Made by a program: the position numbers and the translations under genes. From NCBI GenBank assembly GCA_964035575.1, contig OZ037889.1, positions 682,001 through 746,000 on the forward strand: 64,000 nt of DNA, read 5' to 3'. Source of the stretch: Rhynchopus sp. YZ270_cl-10. Lineage: Eukaryota; Euglenozoa; Diplonemea; Diplonemida; Diplonemidae. This document shows positions 22,901-33,619 of the stretch, in pieces; the stretch's first letter is position 1; every line of letters starts with the position of its first letter. The notes under the pieces are model-generated. The model worked only from the letters and a program-made list of their open reading frames with translations, searched no databases and was not told where the DNA came from.

Positions 22901-24693
22901 CGCACGGGCTCCATCTTGGCAACATTTGCAAGCATGAAGAGACTGTGCTTGATCTCCTGCTCGGCGGTGCCTTGCTCCTGTGAGGCCAACAGGACCAGCG
23001 TCTGCCTGAGCGCCAACAAGATCTTCTTGTACATCGTATCATTTGTGCTTGCCGACACGGCACCCACCCTCGAAGCAGCCTCACAGACCTCCATGGTAAC
23101 ACCCAGGTTGGCGAGACCAAGGGAGATCACCTCAAGCACTTCCCGCTCCTCAAGCACGCCGCAGGTCTCCTGTGGCGGTGGGTCGACAGCCTCCACAGGC
23201 TCCACAGCCTCCGGCAGGGGAAGACTCTCGGGGCCTGTAAGGTCGCGTCGCACTGAGACTGTTGCGGTGGCATGCGCCAGCTCGACCGTCCCTGCGAGAC
23301 AGAGCAGCGCCAACCCACCGTTGTAGTTGTTGTTGTGCGAAAGCAGGTCCCGCGCGTCTGCAACCATACGACTGCGTGACTTCGGGTCGCTCGACTCACT
23401 GCGCGGCCTTCCCCCCCACCTCGTCCCCTTCTGCTCCTTGATGAACGCATCACTCCCACACTTCGACACCTCACGTCTGAGAAGGTCCAGAAGCTGCTGC
23501 CCCGAGCTGCTAATTGTGGAGCCTATACTCTTTGCCACCCCGCTATCCCCTGCGAGACACGTCTTCGCCGTCTCGAGGGAGCACAGGAGGAGACGGAGGA
23601 GGTAGGAACGGTACTCTCGGTGCTGCAACAGACTGCTGCCTGAGTCGGAGAGGGCACCACCCCAGAGGGCCACGAAGCAGTCAATCGCCTTTGCCAGGTA
23701 GAGGTGGCAGAAGGCCTCGGGGTGGTAGACACAGAGCGATTCAAACACCTTTACGTAGCACCACACGACGTTGAGGTTTCCACGTCTCTCTTGCAACGTC
23801 TCGAGGAGCATGGCAAAGGCGAAGCTGTACTTACTCAACAACAACGTCGAACGGCCACGACGCACCTGCTTCGAAAGGTACAACGCAGACAGAATCAACA
23901 GCCCGCCATTGTACGCAGCCTCATGCATCTCCGTCGCCTCAGCCGACTCCACATCACCGTTATCCGTGGAATGCACATACGGAGCATGCGTTTCGATCAA
24001 CTCTAACGCATCGTTGAAGAGACATTGATACCAATTATCGCGGGTCCGAACGGATCGGTCGGAAAGAACCTTCAAAAGGAGGTTGATCATCTCAAAGCAT
24101 TTGATTTGAACAACTTTGCGGATATCGCGAATACCGTTTGCGACGTACGCAAGAATCGCTTCAGCGCGCGTTGCAATGGTATGCGGCGCTCTTAACAGAA
24201 TCTCAGTTATGACCATCACCGCAGAGCAGCGTCGATGCCCCAAATCATTTACAGAGTTGATCACTGCAAGCCATTCTATGGAACGACGCAACTCAGCTTC
24301 TATCACCTCTGTCGAAAGAACTGCTCCGATTGACGCGATCTTGCCAAGGGTACGCGCAACTAGAGCAGCCTGCTTGGGGTCAGACGTCGGCAAGGCACCT
24401 CGCAGATAGTTCGCAAAGCGGGTGATCTTGAGAGAGCTCTCCATGTAGTCGATGTCAACCAGCTCGTCAATGAGCATAAGCCCTGCCAGCTGGTTGCCCT
24501 CCACAAAGCATTCATATATCGAGAGGTTCACAAGGTTCTCCACCTCCTTCTGTCTGTCCGCAGGAAGCTCAAGCACGCTTTGTGTCAGGAGCTCACCCAC
24601 TGCACTCTTCGCGTTGCTCTTCTCTTTGTCCGTCCCAGTCTTAAGCGCACGGACAAAGCCCTCAACCTTCCTGACAAGGCCATGTTGGCTCAT
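13938..24693 (-). CDS. TOR: Target of rapamycin (TOR) kinase with B-box and IQ insertion, six exons
   Basis: Exons 24693..18302, 18140..17987, 17866..17807, 17752..17435, 17244..17083 and 16859..13938 join in frame to 3335 residues (human mTOR 2549). Exon 1 is helical-repeat (HEAT) with a Ser/Thr/Pro-rich insert at about 1215-1450. FAT follows, with GEWSAVLQIADKVGLYSEV and ASESYSRAY in exons 2 and 4. The FRB-like bundle is at about 2615-2720. The kinase domain starts near 2775 and has intact catalytic motifs: FLLKGREDLRQDE, GDRHPSNLM and HIDFGDCFEVA. After it, near 3178-3219, is a B-box-type zinc finger (CGEC...CVDC...CDAC...H...H), and near 3262 a perfect IQ motif (IQKVIRGFLARK). The protein ends in a canonical FATC (EEQVSLLIREA...GWCPWW). 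It is the nutrient- and growth-control kinase of TORC complexes. I know of no described TOR with a B-box/IQ insertion. Intron phases agree at every junction. Confidence 0.96.
17753..17806 (-). other. 54-base in-frame intron in TOR
   Basis: CAC|GTATGC ... CCCACAG|GTC. It is a multiple of three without a stop codon, so retention would add 18 residues to the FAT domain. Comparison with yeast and human FAT (SALAIQQCRF region) favours removal. Confidence 0.8.
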
Positions 24694-24872
24694 TCAAAGA
24701 AAAAAATGGACCGGGTCTATATGGGGGACCCCCCGCCCCACCTCCTGCTACCGCAGAGCGAACTTCTGCTCGTATTGCATTGTGTGAGAAAAGGGAAGGG
24801 GGAGATGACGCCTTTTCCTGAAGGGGGCTGAAAAAAAAATGGTCTTGGGGGAATTATTTAAAACTGTGATTG

Positions 24873-26926
24873 GGCAGGGGGGGTAGGGGGCGTAATGGCT
24901 TAAGGAAGGGTGAAGCTTTTTGAATATTTTCACTTTTTTCCCGGAAAAAGTTAATAAATCTGCAAAAAACCGGCGGGGTACACCCTGGGATCTACGATCT
25001 AGGTCAGAGAACCCACTGAAACCACCAATGGACGACTTAGGGACAAAAACAATTTGGTTTTTTTTTGAAAAAATGACTCCAAAACATGTTACAAAAATGT
25101 TACGGAAAAAGGCCGATTTAAGGCTTACTCTTGCATGGAACTTTAAAGTGACTTGGAGTCGTCTAAGGTGTCGAAAACACACCCAAATCGATTTTTTTGG
25201 GGTTTGTATGGGTATTTCTATGTGATTTTGGGGAAAATTTCGTCGAAAATGGGTTTATTTTTGTGGCAAAAGGCCGTGAAGGCCCCATTTTTGCCCAATT
25301 TTACCGTATTTTTTGAGTTTTTTTTCAAAAAAAAATCCAATTTAAAGTTGTAAGTACATGTCTGTGGCCTCCAAGGACCCCCGCATGTCATCCTGCCACT
25401 TCATGGGGGGTGTAACCCACCATGTTTGGGGGAAAGTACGTCGAGGGATGCGCCCCAAAATCCACTCTTGCATCGCGTAACGGTTGCGTAACGGTTGCAA
25501 AACGCACCTTTCCCTCAAATACCCCGCATGTGTTGCATGACCACCCAAAGTGCTGTAGCGTCATCTAAAGTGTCCAAAACACACCCAAAATGATTTTTCT
25601 GGGGTTATCAGGGTGTTTATATGTGTTTTTGGGGCTTTATCAGTCGAAAATATGACATTTTTTTGGGTTTTTTTGGGCTCCGAGGCCCTATTTTAGCCCG
25701 ATTTTGCTGCGTTTTTTGCGTATTTTTTCATATTTTTTTTCAAGTTAAAGTTGTAAGTACACGTCGTTGGCCTCCAAGGACCCCCACATGTCATCCTGCC
25801 ACCTCCTGGGGGGTGTAACCCACCATGTTTGGGGGAAAGTACGTTAAGGGATGCACCCCAAACCCCAATGCAAGAGTGGGGACGCTTGGACACTTTCGGA
25901 CGCTTACCAAACCTGCGTCCCCACTCTTGCATTGGGGTTTGGGGTGCATCCCTTAACGTACTTTCCCCCAAACATGGTGGGTTACACCCCCCAGGAGGTG
26001 GCAGGATGACATGTGGGGGTCCTTGGAGGCCAACGACGTGTACTTACAACTTTAACTTGAAAAAAAATATGAAAAAATACGCAAAAAACGCAGCAAAATC
26101 GGGCTAAAATAGGGCCTCGGAGCCCAAAAAAACCCAAAAAAATGTCATATTTTCGACTGATAAAGCCCCAAAAACACATATAAACACCCTGATAACCCCA
26201 GAAAAATCATTTTGGGTGTGTTTTGGACACTTTAGATGACGCTACAGCACTTTGGGTGGTCATGCAACACATGCGGGGTATTTGAGGGAAAGGTGCGTTT
26301 TGCAACCGTTACGCAACCGTTACGCGATGCAAGAGTGGATTTTGGGGCGCATCCCTCGACGTACTTTCCCCCAAACATGGTGGGTTACACCCCCCATGAA
26401 GTGGCAGGATGACATGCGGGGGTCCTTGGAGGCCACAGACATGTACTTACAACTTTAAATTGGATTTTTTTTTGAAAAAAAACTCAAAAAATACGGTAAA
26501 ATTGGGCAAAAATGGGGCCTTCACGGCCTTTTGCCACAAAAATAAACCCATTTTCGACGAAATTTTCCCCAAAATCACATAGAAATACCCATACAAACCC
26601 CAAAAAAATCGATTTGGGTGTGTTTTCGACACCTTAGACGACTCCAAGTCACTTTAAAGTTCCATGCAAGAGTAAGCCTTAAATCGGCCTTTTTCCGTAA
26701 CATTTTTGTAACATGTTTTGGAGTCATTTTTTCAAAAAAAACCAAATTGTTTTTGTCCCTAAGTCGTCCATTGGTGGTTTCAGTGGGTTCTCTGACCTAG
26801 ATCGTAGATCCCAGGGTGTACCCCGCCGGTTTTTTGCAGATTTATTAACTTTTTCCGGGAAAAAAGTGAAAATATTCAAAAAGCTTCACCCTTCCTTAAG
26901 CCATTACGCCCCCTAGGCAGGGGGGG
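24873..26926. mobile_element. 2-kb foldback (palindromic) element with 11-bp flanking direct repeats
   Basis: The left arm 24884-25885 and right arm 25915-26915 are reverse complements over about 1 kb. The only difference I found is one base in a homopolymer (nine T versus eight A). A 29-base spacer separates them. Each arm contains two diverged tandem units (about 25150-25470 and 25555-25880) sharing CCTCCAAGGACCCCC and CACCATGTTTGGGGGAAAGT. GGCAGGGGGGG directly abuts both ends (24873-24883, 26916-26926) and fits a target-site duplication. No transposase is encoded; mirrored short frames in the arms are not genes. Duplications of 9-11 bp with long inverted ends are typical of Mutator-like elements, so that superfamily is the best guess. 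It sits 12 bases beyond the stop codon of the neighbouring gene. Confidence 0.88.
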
Positions 26927-26938
26927 GCTCTTTGACCG

Positions 26939-28468
26939 TCAAGGCTTGCGTATGCCAGAGAGAAGTTTCGAAGGGAGTTTGTATTTGTGGACAAGCATGA
27001 CCGCAACGCGATTTCGTACAGCCTTCATGTGTGGTGGTGGTGGTGTCGCGAGCATGCGGCTCACCAATTTGGGAAGAATAGCGGTGTGTGCGGTGAAGAC
27101 ATCGGGCTTCACCTTCACGAGGCCAGTCAACGCCCATATGATGAACTTAATGTGGGGCCAGCTTCTGCTTTCTAGGCCCAACAAAATGCCGTCGCTCAGT
27201 GGCTGGCGGAACTCTCGTGGAAAGCGCTCGACGTACGACGCCAGCTTTGCGAGCTGCTGCACAGGGAGTGTGTTCCACCACCCCTCCCGCTGCAGAAGGT
27301 GGCCCAGACAGCGTGCAACGAAGACGCTCGCGTCGTTGAGGATGGGTGGTGGTGGCACCGTGGCGCACCCTGGTGCATCCTTCGTGTCTGATATGTGCGT
27401 CTCCTTGTCGAGATCATCGCCTGGAATACATCCAGTAAGGGAACAGCACATATGCACCATGGCCAATCCATCCCATTGCTTGAGGCGTACCTGCATTGCC
27501 GCCCCAATGACCCACTGCAGCAGGTCTGGTCTGTCCGGATGCTCAAACCGGCTCCCCGTTGTCGCAATGTCGCATAGCTGGCGGAGACTTAGCTTTGTCA
27601 TCGCGATGCTGTGGGTGCATTGCAGGAGTGTCGTGGAGAGTGCTGCAAACAGATCTTTGTGGACCATAGCGCATTCGCGGAAGGCCCTGAAAAAGAGCGC
27701 GACATCAAGAACAGAGAGGCTAAGAGGCCCCTCATGACAGCGGAGGACCTGCTCCGCGAGAGGGTTCAGGTATTGCCTGCGTGCGCCCCGCTCCAGCCTC
27801 TGGAGCAAGGAGATGAGGAGCACCGCGTCAGCGTAGGTGACCCTCTCGAGGTGCTGGCTCACAATGAGCTGCAGTACTGCCGGCACTGCGGCCGGGTCGT
27901 CCTTGGTGTGCCGCAGCTTCAGCAGCACCTTGCACAGCGCCAGGCTCTCTCCGTACTCCAACCCCACAGGCGACACATCCTCAATGAGCCGTGCTGCCTG
28001 CGTCGCAACACCACCCGACACTTCCTCCACAGCGTTTCCAACCAAGGCCACCACATCGTGAGGCACCGCCACCGGCACCTCCGCAACACCGAGCAGGGTG
28101 TGGTTGATATGCAGCTGCTGCAGACTGGGGTCAGCAGCGTCTATGCTCTTCTGGTGCTCCTCGAGCAACGGGAGGTAGAGGTTCTCGGTGAAGCGCGCTG
28201 TGTCCGTTGCGCTTGTGGTATGTGTAATCAGCGTGCGTGACAACGTCACCAACTCCTTCGTATCCCATTTGGACTCAACCTTCCGAAGCGCAGCCACCCC
28301 AGCGACCGCAACGTCATCCCACTCCCCTTGCTTTGCACTGAACACTGCTACCGCTTCGTGCACATCTTCTCGGTTCAGCCGCTTCCGCTCTACTGCACGC
28401 ATCACAGCGCAAGCCACCTGGGATTTGGTGCGAAGCACGCCCCATTCTGAGACAACGCTAAACCTCAT
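26939..28468 (-). CDS. Unidentified helical-repeat protein
   Basis: 509 residues from ATG 28468-28466, chosen because the acceptor GTATATTTCAG ends ten bases upstream; the frame continues above it for 49 codons without support. The N-terminus (MRFSVVSEWGVLRTKSQVA) is basic and free of acids for the first stretch, compatible with mitochondrial import. The rest is almost entirely predicted helix with repeated Leu patterns (VLQLIVSQHLERVTYADAVL, LLISLLQRLERGARR), resembling tricopeptide or RAP-associated helical repeats of organelle RNA factors. No catalytic motif is seen and I do not recognise the family. A Pro-rich loop with ATVPPPPILND interrupts the helices near residue 390. The stop codon is only 12 bases from the foldback element, so its 3' processing region is now supplied by that insertion. 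Confidence 0.72.
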   Translation of the reverse strand: MRFSVVSEWGVLRTKSQVACAVMRAVERKRLNREDVHEAVAVFSAKQGEWDDVAVAGVAALRKVESKWDTKELVTLSRTLITHTTSATDTARFTENLYLPLLEEHQKSIDAADPSLQQLHINHTLLGVAEVPVAVPHDVVALVGNAVEEVSGGVATQAARLIEDVSPVGLEYGESLALCKVLLKLRHTKDDPAAVPAVLQLIVSQHLERVTYADAVLLISLLQRLERGARRQYLNPLAEQVLRCHEGPLSLSVLDVALFFRAFRECAMVHKDLFAALSTTLLQCTHSIAMTKLSLRQLCDIATTGSRFEHPDRPDLLQWVIGAAMQVRLKQWDGLAMVHMCCSLTGCIPGDDLDKETHISDTKDAPGCATVPPPPILNDASVFVARCLGHLLQREGWWNTLPVQQLAKLASYVERFPREFRQPLSDGILLGLESRSWPHIKFIIWALTGLVKVKPDVFTAHTAILPKLVSRMLATPPPPHMKAVRNRVAVMLVHKYKLPSKLLSGIRKP

Positions 28469-28796
28469 AACATTGCCTCTGAAATATACAATGCATTTAG
28501 GGAAGGCTTTATGATGGGGAAAAAAGGGGGCTTTTTTGAGGACGTCGTTGGAAACGCAAAACAAGGTTGCGGACAAAAGAGAATATCTTGAAACAGTTGA
28601 AAAAGACCCGCACATACACGACTATTTGATCAGTGCTAAAAATGTGTCGGGGGGATTTTTTAGGTGCACATTAACTGGTTCCTGAAACGGGTTTGTTGTG
28701 ACCAAATAAAACAAAAACAAAAATAGGGCAGTATGTGCCCAGAACCCTCCCCCTTTCCCCCCTCTCCCCTAATGCGCTTTTCTACTGAGGGCGTCA
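28469..28796. other. Intergenic, no gene seen
   Basis: Contains the acceptor for the helical protein (28480/28479), C-rich tracts near 28745 and nothing else recognisable. Confidence 0.6.
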
Positions 28797-31700
28797 TCAA
28801 ACGTCGGTGTAGTTAACGCTGAACTGCACTTTGACTCGCGGAGCGGATTCCTTGAGGGGGACGACGGTGATCGGGTTGTTTTTGTATGGTGTAACATGGG
28901 GTTGTCGCTGGGGCTCGGTGTCGTGCACTTTTTGTTCATATTCGGGGATGAGGACGTGGTTGCGGACTGGCCAGCAGCGTTTCATGGCAGTGCAGAGCGA
29001 GCGATAGAAGCGATTCAGAAAGTCCTGCGAGACACTTTCAAGATACGTCCTGCCATACCCAGGACGCTCCATGTACAGCACCTCTAAGACCTCCTCCAAA
29101 TCCCCTTCACACCTCGTCGCCTGCGCCAGGCCCGTCAACGCACGCTGATCCAGCTGCACCAACCACTCCCGCTCCCGCACCTCCCGCTGGGTGCACATTT
29201 TAATACACTTCCGAAAGTTCCCCAGCTTCGCGTACGCAAAGAAAAGCTTCCTCTTATGCACCTCCTGTGGAATAAACCCAAACTCCATAAAGTCGCGCAC
29301 AACCAACGAAGGGATCAACGGGAGCAGCTTTCTCCACGCCTCCTGCCGCCCTTTTTTGTGCTCCGAGAAGGATTCGCCTGCAGCGCTGAGAACCAGGTGG
29401 AAGGCACGACTGATGTCTCCTGTGCAGTCGACGTGCGTGCGCGACACTGCTAGCCGCTTTGAATACCGAAAGGTACAGTTGTACGGATCGCCGTTGTAGT
29501 CGTTCCCCTTCTCCTGCACCTTCCCTCTGGACAGCTCGAAGACCTCCTGCCGGAAGCGTGCGTAGATGTGCAGCCACTTCGTCGGGGACACAGAGCGCAC
29601 TGCCGTGAAGAAAACACCATAGCACACCATCGAGAGCGAGCCAAGCAGTGCGATGCTGAGCTCAAAGAAACGCACGACCTCTGCCACAGCAGGCCCGGGG
29701 AGGTGCAGGTGGCGTGCGGAGCGGACGCAGAGGGTCGCCACCCACTTCGTCACAAAGTAGTTGAGGAGGGATGCGATGTCGTTTGAGCGCAGTGGCTGGG
29801 TCTTCGTGAGACCGCGTCTCTCTAGCTTGAAGTGCGCATCGCGGAGAATGTGGTACAGCCCTGGGTGCGGGAAGCTGAGGTGGCGCTCCCACTGCTCGGG
29901 GGTCTGGTGCAGCGAGGTGTGCCGTGAGTCACGCAAGCAGAACGCATCATACTCAGGGTACTGTCCTGCACAGTACTCCATGCCCTCCGGCACAGTAAGC
30001 GCCGCTGCAAGCGAAGGCTTGCGGATGCAGTTCTGGGCCTGCGCAATCGGCAGACACACCAAAGCAAGCGCCTCGCTCGCAACGTCCACAGGCACACTGT
30101 ACGGCGTCCTCTGATACTGCTGCTTCTTAGGCAGCTTCCTCTCCCTCGTCTCATGGCGCCGCACCGCGTGAAGCACTGCCTGCACCTCATTCAGAATCGC
30201 GGGGGTGATGACCAATGCGTCGTGCTCTGTCGTGCTTGTCGCCTCGCTCTCGGGTTGGGGCTTTGCCCTAGGCCTCGGTGGTGGTGGTCGTGTGTACTGC
30301 ACCACGGCGATAGCGCCGTATGGCTTGTGGATGACCTCCTTCACAGACACATTGTCGTCCTTGAAGGCCTCGGTGATGTGGTTGACAATGCCAATGCGTG
30401 CCAGGGGGCTCGCTCGTGCGGACGCTACGAGAGCCTCCCCGAGGCTTGCGTTCTGCACGCACACCCAGCTGTCGCCGTATTTTCGGTCGTAATGTGCGTT
30501 GAGGTCAAACGTTGAGACCTCCAATGCATCTGTGAGGTTTGCTCCTGAGCAGAGGAAGTTGTAGCACGCCTGCGCGGCACTGACGCATTCGAACTCGAGA
30601 AGTGCTGCGAAGCGGCGCTTCGCCTTCTTTATCACCGTGATCTGCGGCAGCAGGTTCGCTGGTGTCAGCACGTCCCGAATGCATTGCATTGTCTCTACCT
30701 CAGTCCGCTGCACTGCGTACACATAGAACACCGGGAACTGCAGCTGCGTGACAACAGCCCGCCTTGCCTTTGCCACTGCAGCGTCTGCAGCCACACTCTC
30801 GCGACGGATGCGCTCCTTTGCTGCCTCTATTTTGAGGACATTTGCAGCGACCTCCTTGCTGTAGCCTTTGTAGCCAAACTGCCGGAACATCTGTTCTGTG
30901 ATCATATGCACGTTGTAACCATGTCGCGTGAGCATCCTGAAGGCACGCCCCGTGATTTCAAGGGAAGGGTAGGTGAGGACAACTGCGTTCATGAGACGCT
31001 CCCGTGTTGCACGGTTTGGCTCCGAAGCAGTGAGGTGGCAGTGGTCCGCCTTAGTGAAGGCGTGCAGCGGGGGGAACCCAACAGCCTCCTCAAAGAAGTC
31101 CTCCAGCCCACCTGGCCTCCGCTCAAAGGTGTTCCCCCCCTGCCTGAGCGTCACCCCTATCCTGCACGACATCGCGTGCCCCTTCCCAGCATGCTGTCTA
31201 ACCGCCCCACGCATCGCAGCCACGTCCCCTGCAAACGCCGCCATCGCCTCCTTGTCTGCAGCCACATTGATTGCAACCTGGGCCCGTCCCTTGGGCGCAA
31301 CGATTGTCACACCTTCCCTGCGCATCTCCGTTAGAAACACGCTGTCCTCCAAGAGCCTCTCCACGCCCTCGGGAGAGTCGAGCATGACGGATAGTCTTCG
31401 GCCCTTTGTTGTGCTCGAGATCGGGGTCACGTTGCGGTCTGCAATACGCGACATGATGTGTTCTGCTTTTGCACGCGACACCCCCTCCACGGTCACATCG
31501 ACGCAGCTGAGTAACCGCTGCTGCGCGATCTGGCGTGCAGCCCTGTCGGGTATGCTCTCCACCTCTGCCCGGTTTGGCTGTGCTGCTGTCAACCGTTCCA
31601 TCGACACACGTGTCACCTGCTTCACCCCCACACGACATCCAAAGAAGGACGGCAACTTTGCTGCCCCTTTCAGCATCTTCGCCGCATCGACATTTGTTGC

Positions 31701-32396
31701 GTACTCCACTAACACCTGCGAACTGCCCCGACCCTTGAAGACTTGAGTCACCTTCCCAGGGGTGATGCTAGTGGAGGAAGCCAAAAAGGAACGAAAGCTT
31801 TCCAAATCCAATGTATGCGGCAGGTTTGTGAACGTCACTGCCGGGGTGGTGATGTGCCGCACACGAGGTCGGGTGTGCACGAGGTTGATGTTGCAGTGGT
31901 GGCAGACCTTGCGCTTGGGGCTGTTCAGCATCGAGCACCGTGAACACTCCATGATCTCTGCTGCAGCGGCTGCGGTGCACAGGCGGATGTAACTAACAAC
32001 CACGGAACGTGTCAGCCAGAGGTTGAGGAACGGGAAGTGCAACAGAACCTGGTGCTGCCGCACATCGAGCAGCGGTGCTGTGCTCTGCTTCGACAGCCTT
32101 GCGATCGCCTTGCGCTTTGTGGACAACATCGTGAGGACGGCACCCGTCGTGCATGCGTGCAGGCTTTCGCTGCGGAGCAAGCTCTTGTGGAAGGCACTGC
32201 GCTGCGGGGTGTGGCGTGCCTTCTCCTGCTCACGTATACGGGCCACAAGCGCGTGGTTGCGCTTCACCAGCAAAGGCAGAACTTCCACCTGCGGCTCTCG
32301 CTGCCGCACAGAGCTCTCAACAGCCCCATTCCGCTTCGATTTCGAAAGCGCCACAAAGCCTGCAATAGCAATGCAGCCTCGTTGTAGGTGCGACAT
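28797..32396 (-). CDS. Large RNA-binding protein with RanBP2-type zinc finger and several RRM-like domains
   Basis: 1199 residues in one exon, with the acceptor CCCTTTCTCCACAG ending 17 bases before the ATG. The first 145 residues are basic and poorly structured, beginning MSHLQRGCIAIAGFVAL, possibly an organelle presequence. At about 148-171 is CSRC-SMLN-SPKRKV-CHHC, an exact C-x2-C-x3-N-x6-C-x2-C RanBP2-type finger, a fold that usually binds single-stranded RNA. A clear RRM follows (VTFTNL as RNP2, SQVLVEYA as RNP1). Three further RRM-like segments include VDVTVEGVSRAKAEHIM, FPVFYVYAVQRTEVETM and SWVCVQNASLGEALVAS. The last 400 residues are helical with no family I recognise. It does not match any named protein known to me. 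An mRNA or organelle RNA processing role is inference from the domains. Confidence 0.8.
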   Translation of the reverse strand: MSHLQRGCIAIAGFVALSKSKRNGAVESSVRQREPQVEVLPLLVKRNHALVARIREQEKARHTPQRSAFHKSLLRSESLHACTTGAVLTMLSTKRKAIARLSKQSTAPLLDVRQHQVLLHFPFLNLWLTRSVVVSYIRLCTAAAAAEIMECSRCSMLNSPKRKVCHHCNINLVHTRPRVRHITTPAVTFTNLPHTLDLESFRSFLASSTSITPGKVTQVFKGRGSSQVLVEYATNVDAAKMLKGAAKLPSFFGCRVGVKQVTRVSMERLTAAQPNRAEVESIPDRAARQIAQQRLLSCVDVTVEGVSRAKAEHIMSRIADRNVTPISSTTKGRRLSVMLDSPEGVERLLEDSVFLTEMRREGVTIVAPKGRAQVAINVAADKEAMAAFAGDVAAMRGAVRQHAGKGHAMSCRIGVTLRQGGNTFERRPGGLEDFFEEAVGFPPLHAFTKADHCHLTASEPNRATRERLMNAVVLTYPSLEITGRAFRMLTRHGYNVHMITEQMFRQFGYKGYSKEVAANVLKIEAAKERIRRESVAADAAVAKARRAVVTQLQFPVFYVYAVQRTEVETMQCIRDVLTPANLLPQITVIKKAKRRFAALLEFECVSAAQACYNFLCSGANLTDALEVSTFDLNAHYDRKYGDSWVCVQNASLGEALVASARASPLARIGIVNHITEAFKDDNVSVKEVIHKPYGAIAVVQYTRPPPPRPRAKPQPESEATSTTEHDALVITPAILNEVQAVLHAVRRHETRERKLPKKQQYQRTPYSVPVDVASEALALVCLPIAQAQNCIRKPSLAAALTVPEGMEYCAGQYPEYDAFCLRDSRHTSLHQTPEQWERHLSFPHPGLYHILRDAHFKLERRGLTKTQPLRSNDIASLLNYFVTKWVATLCVRSARHLHLPGPAVAEVVRFFELSIALLGSLSMVCYGVFFTAVRSVSPTKWLHIYARFRQEVFELSRGKVQEKGNDYNGDPYNCTFRYSKRLAVSRTHVDCTGDISRAFHLVLSAAGESFSEHKKGRQEAWRKLLPLIPSLVVRDFMEFGFIPQEVHKRKLFFAYAKLGNFRKCIKMCTQREVREREWLVQLDQRALTGLAQATRCEGDLEEVLEVLYMERPGYGRTYLESVSQDFLNRFYRSLCTAMKRCWPVRNHVLIPEYEQKVHDTEPQRQPHVTPYKNNPITVVPLKESAPRVKVQFSVNYTDV

Positions 32397-33619
32397 CGCG
32401 TTGTGCGTGACTTCTGTGGAGAAAGGGTGCGGAGGAGGAGGGAGGGAGAGGGGGGTGTTGCCTTGAGGTTCTTATTCTCAAAATGATCTCTCTTTTTGTT
32501 CGCTACCAAGGTTGCTCGGGGAGAGGGGGGGGGGGAGGGAGAAAAAAAGGGTGGGCACGTCATTCCAACAAAATATGCAAAAAAGAAAAAAATGCCTTGA
32601 AATACAAAAGCCCTCTCGTGAACAGTGTACATTGCTACATGACCGGTGCATCAGGTGGAAAAATGGAAAACTTTGCTATAGAATGCATGCGTTTCTCACA
32701 CCTAAAATAAATGTCTGAAAAACGCTAATAAAATGCTGGAGACCTGCCCGCCGAAAAAAAACAAAACAAAAACGAAAACGAAACAAAAAAAAAAAATTAA
32801 AAAAAGGGTGTCTGAATTGGGGCCCTCTTTGCACACCTGGTGCGGAGTCGGGTAACAAAAAAGAGGATATAACTCCTCTTAATCCCGCCCTCATAGAAAA
32901 GCCTAGCTAATATACCAGCACGTTTCACTCAGATCCTCCCCCCCTGGTCCACCCCCCCTTCTAGATAGCAACCCCAACCCAACCATACAATCCTACTCTG
33001 TTTTATACAAAAACAGAGGAATTCTGCCTTCCACCCACCCCAAACGTTGGTACAAATTTTCTAGAGCCCAATTTCAGTAGTGAATTTTTTTCAAAAAAAA
33101 TGTGATAAGGTTTGCTGCAAATGGAGTACTTTAACGCTCTGTGTGCACTCCTTGATTGACTCATTGTCAAAAGAATAGCAGACCACCACCCCACCCCCCC
33201 GTTTGGCCAAAGACATACCACCCCCCCGACCCCCATCAGGTCACTCCACAGCAAAAAATCTCAGCTGGATGAAAAGTGTCCCTCTCCCCTGTTAGCAAGA
33301 CCCAAAAAAACTGATCTTTTTTTGGAGGGAAAAAAAAAATTGTAAATCACCCCTGCTTTTCCATCCATCCACCCTCACCTATCTCTTCTTTCAATTGAAT
33401 TACCGTTTGTTATATTAGTCACCCCCCTGCTTTCATCAAGGAAATGACCAGAGACGGGTAAATGATGCCATGGTGAGGGTCATTAGGACTCGGTTTGGTT
33501 CTAACATATATTCAGGCTTTTTTGGTGGGTTTTATTTATTTCATTGTTTTGCTGTCTCCCCCTTTTTTTTCACCTTCTTTCTCTTTCCCCCCCCCTCCCA
33601 ACCCCCAAAAACCAAATTA
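32397..33619. other. Intergenic, 1.2 kb
   Basis: No gene seen. Contains the upstream acceptor (32415/32414), a copy of dispersed motif C (32599-32644, CCCTCTCGTGAACAGTGTAC) and many homopolymers. Confidence 0.6.

Noticed and set aside
24748-26916. Several mirrored open frames (about 60-144 codons) repeated on both strands
   Set aside because: They are the two arms of the palindrome read in opposite directions; no family resemblance and no acceptors before their starts.
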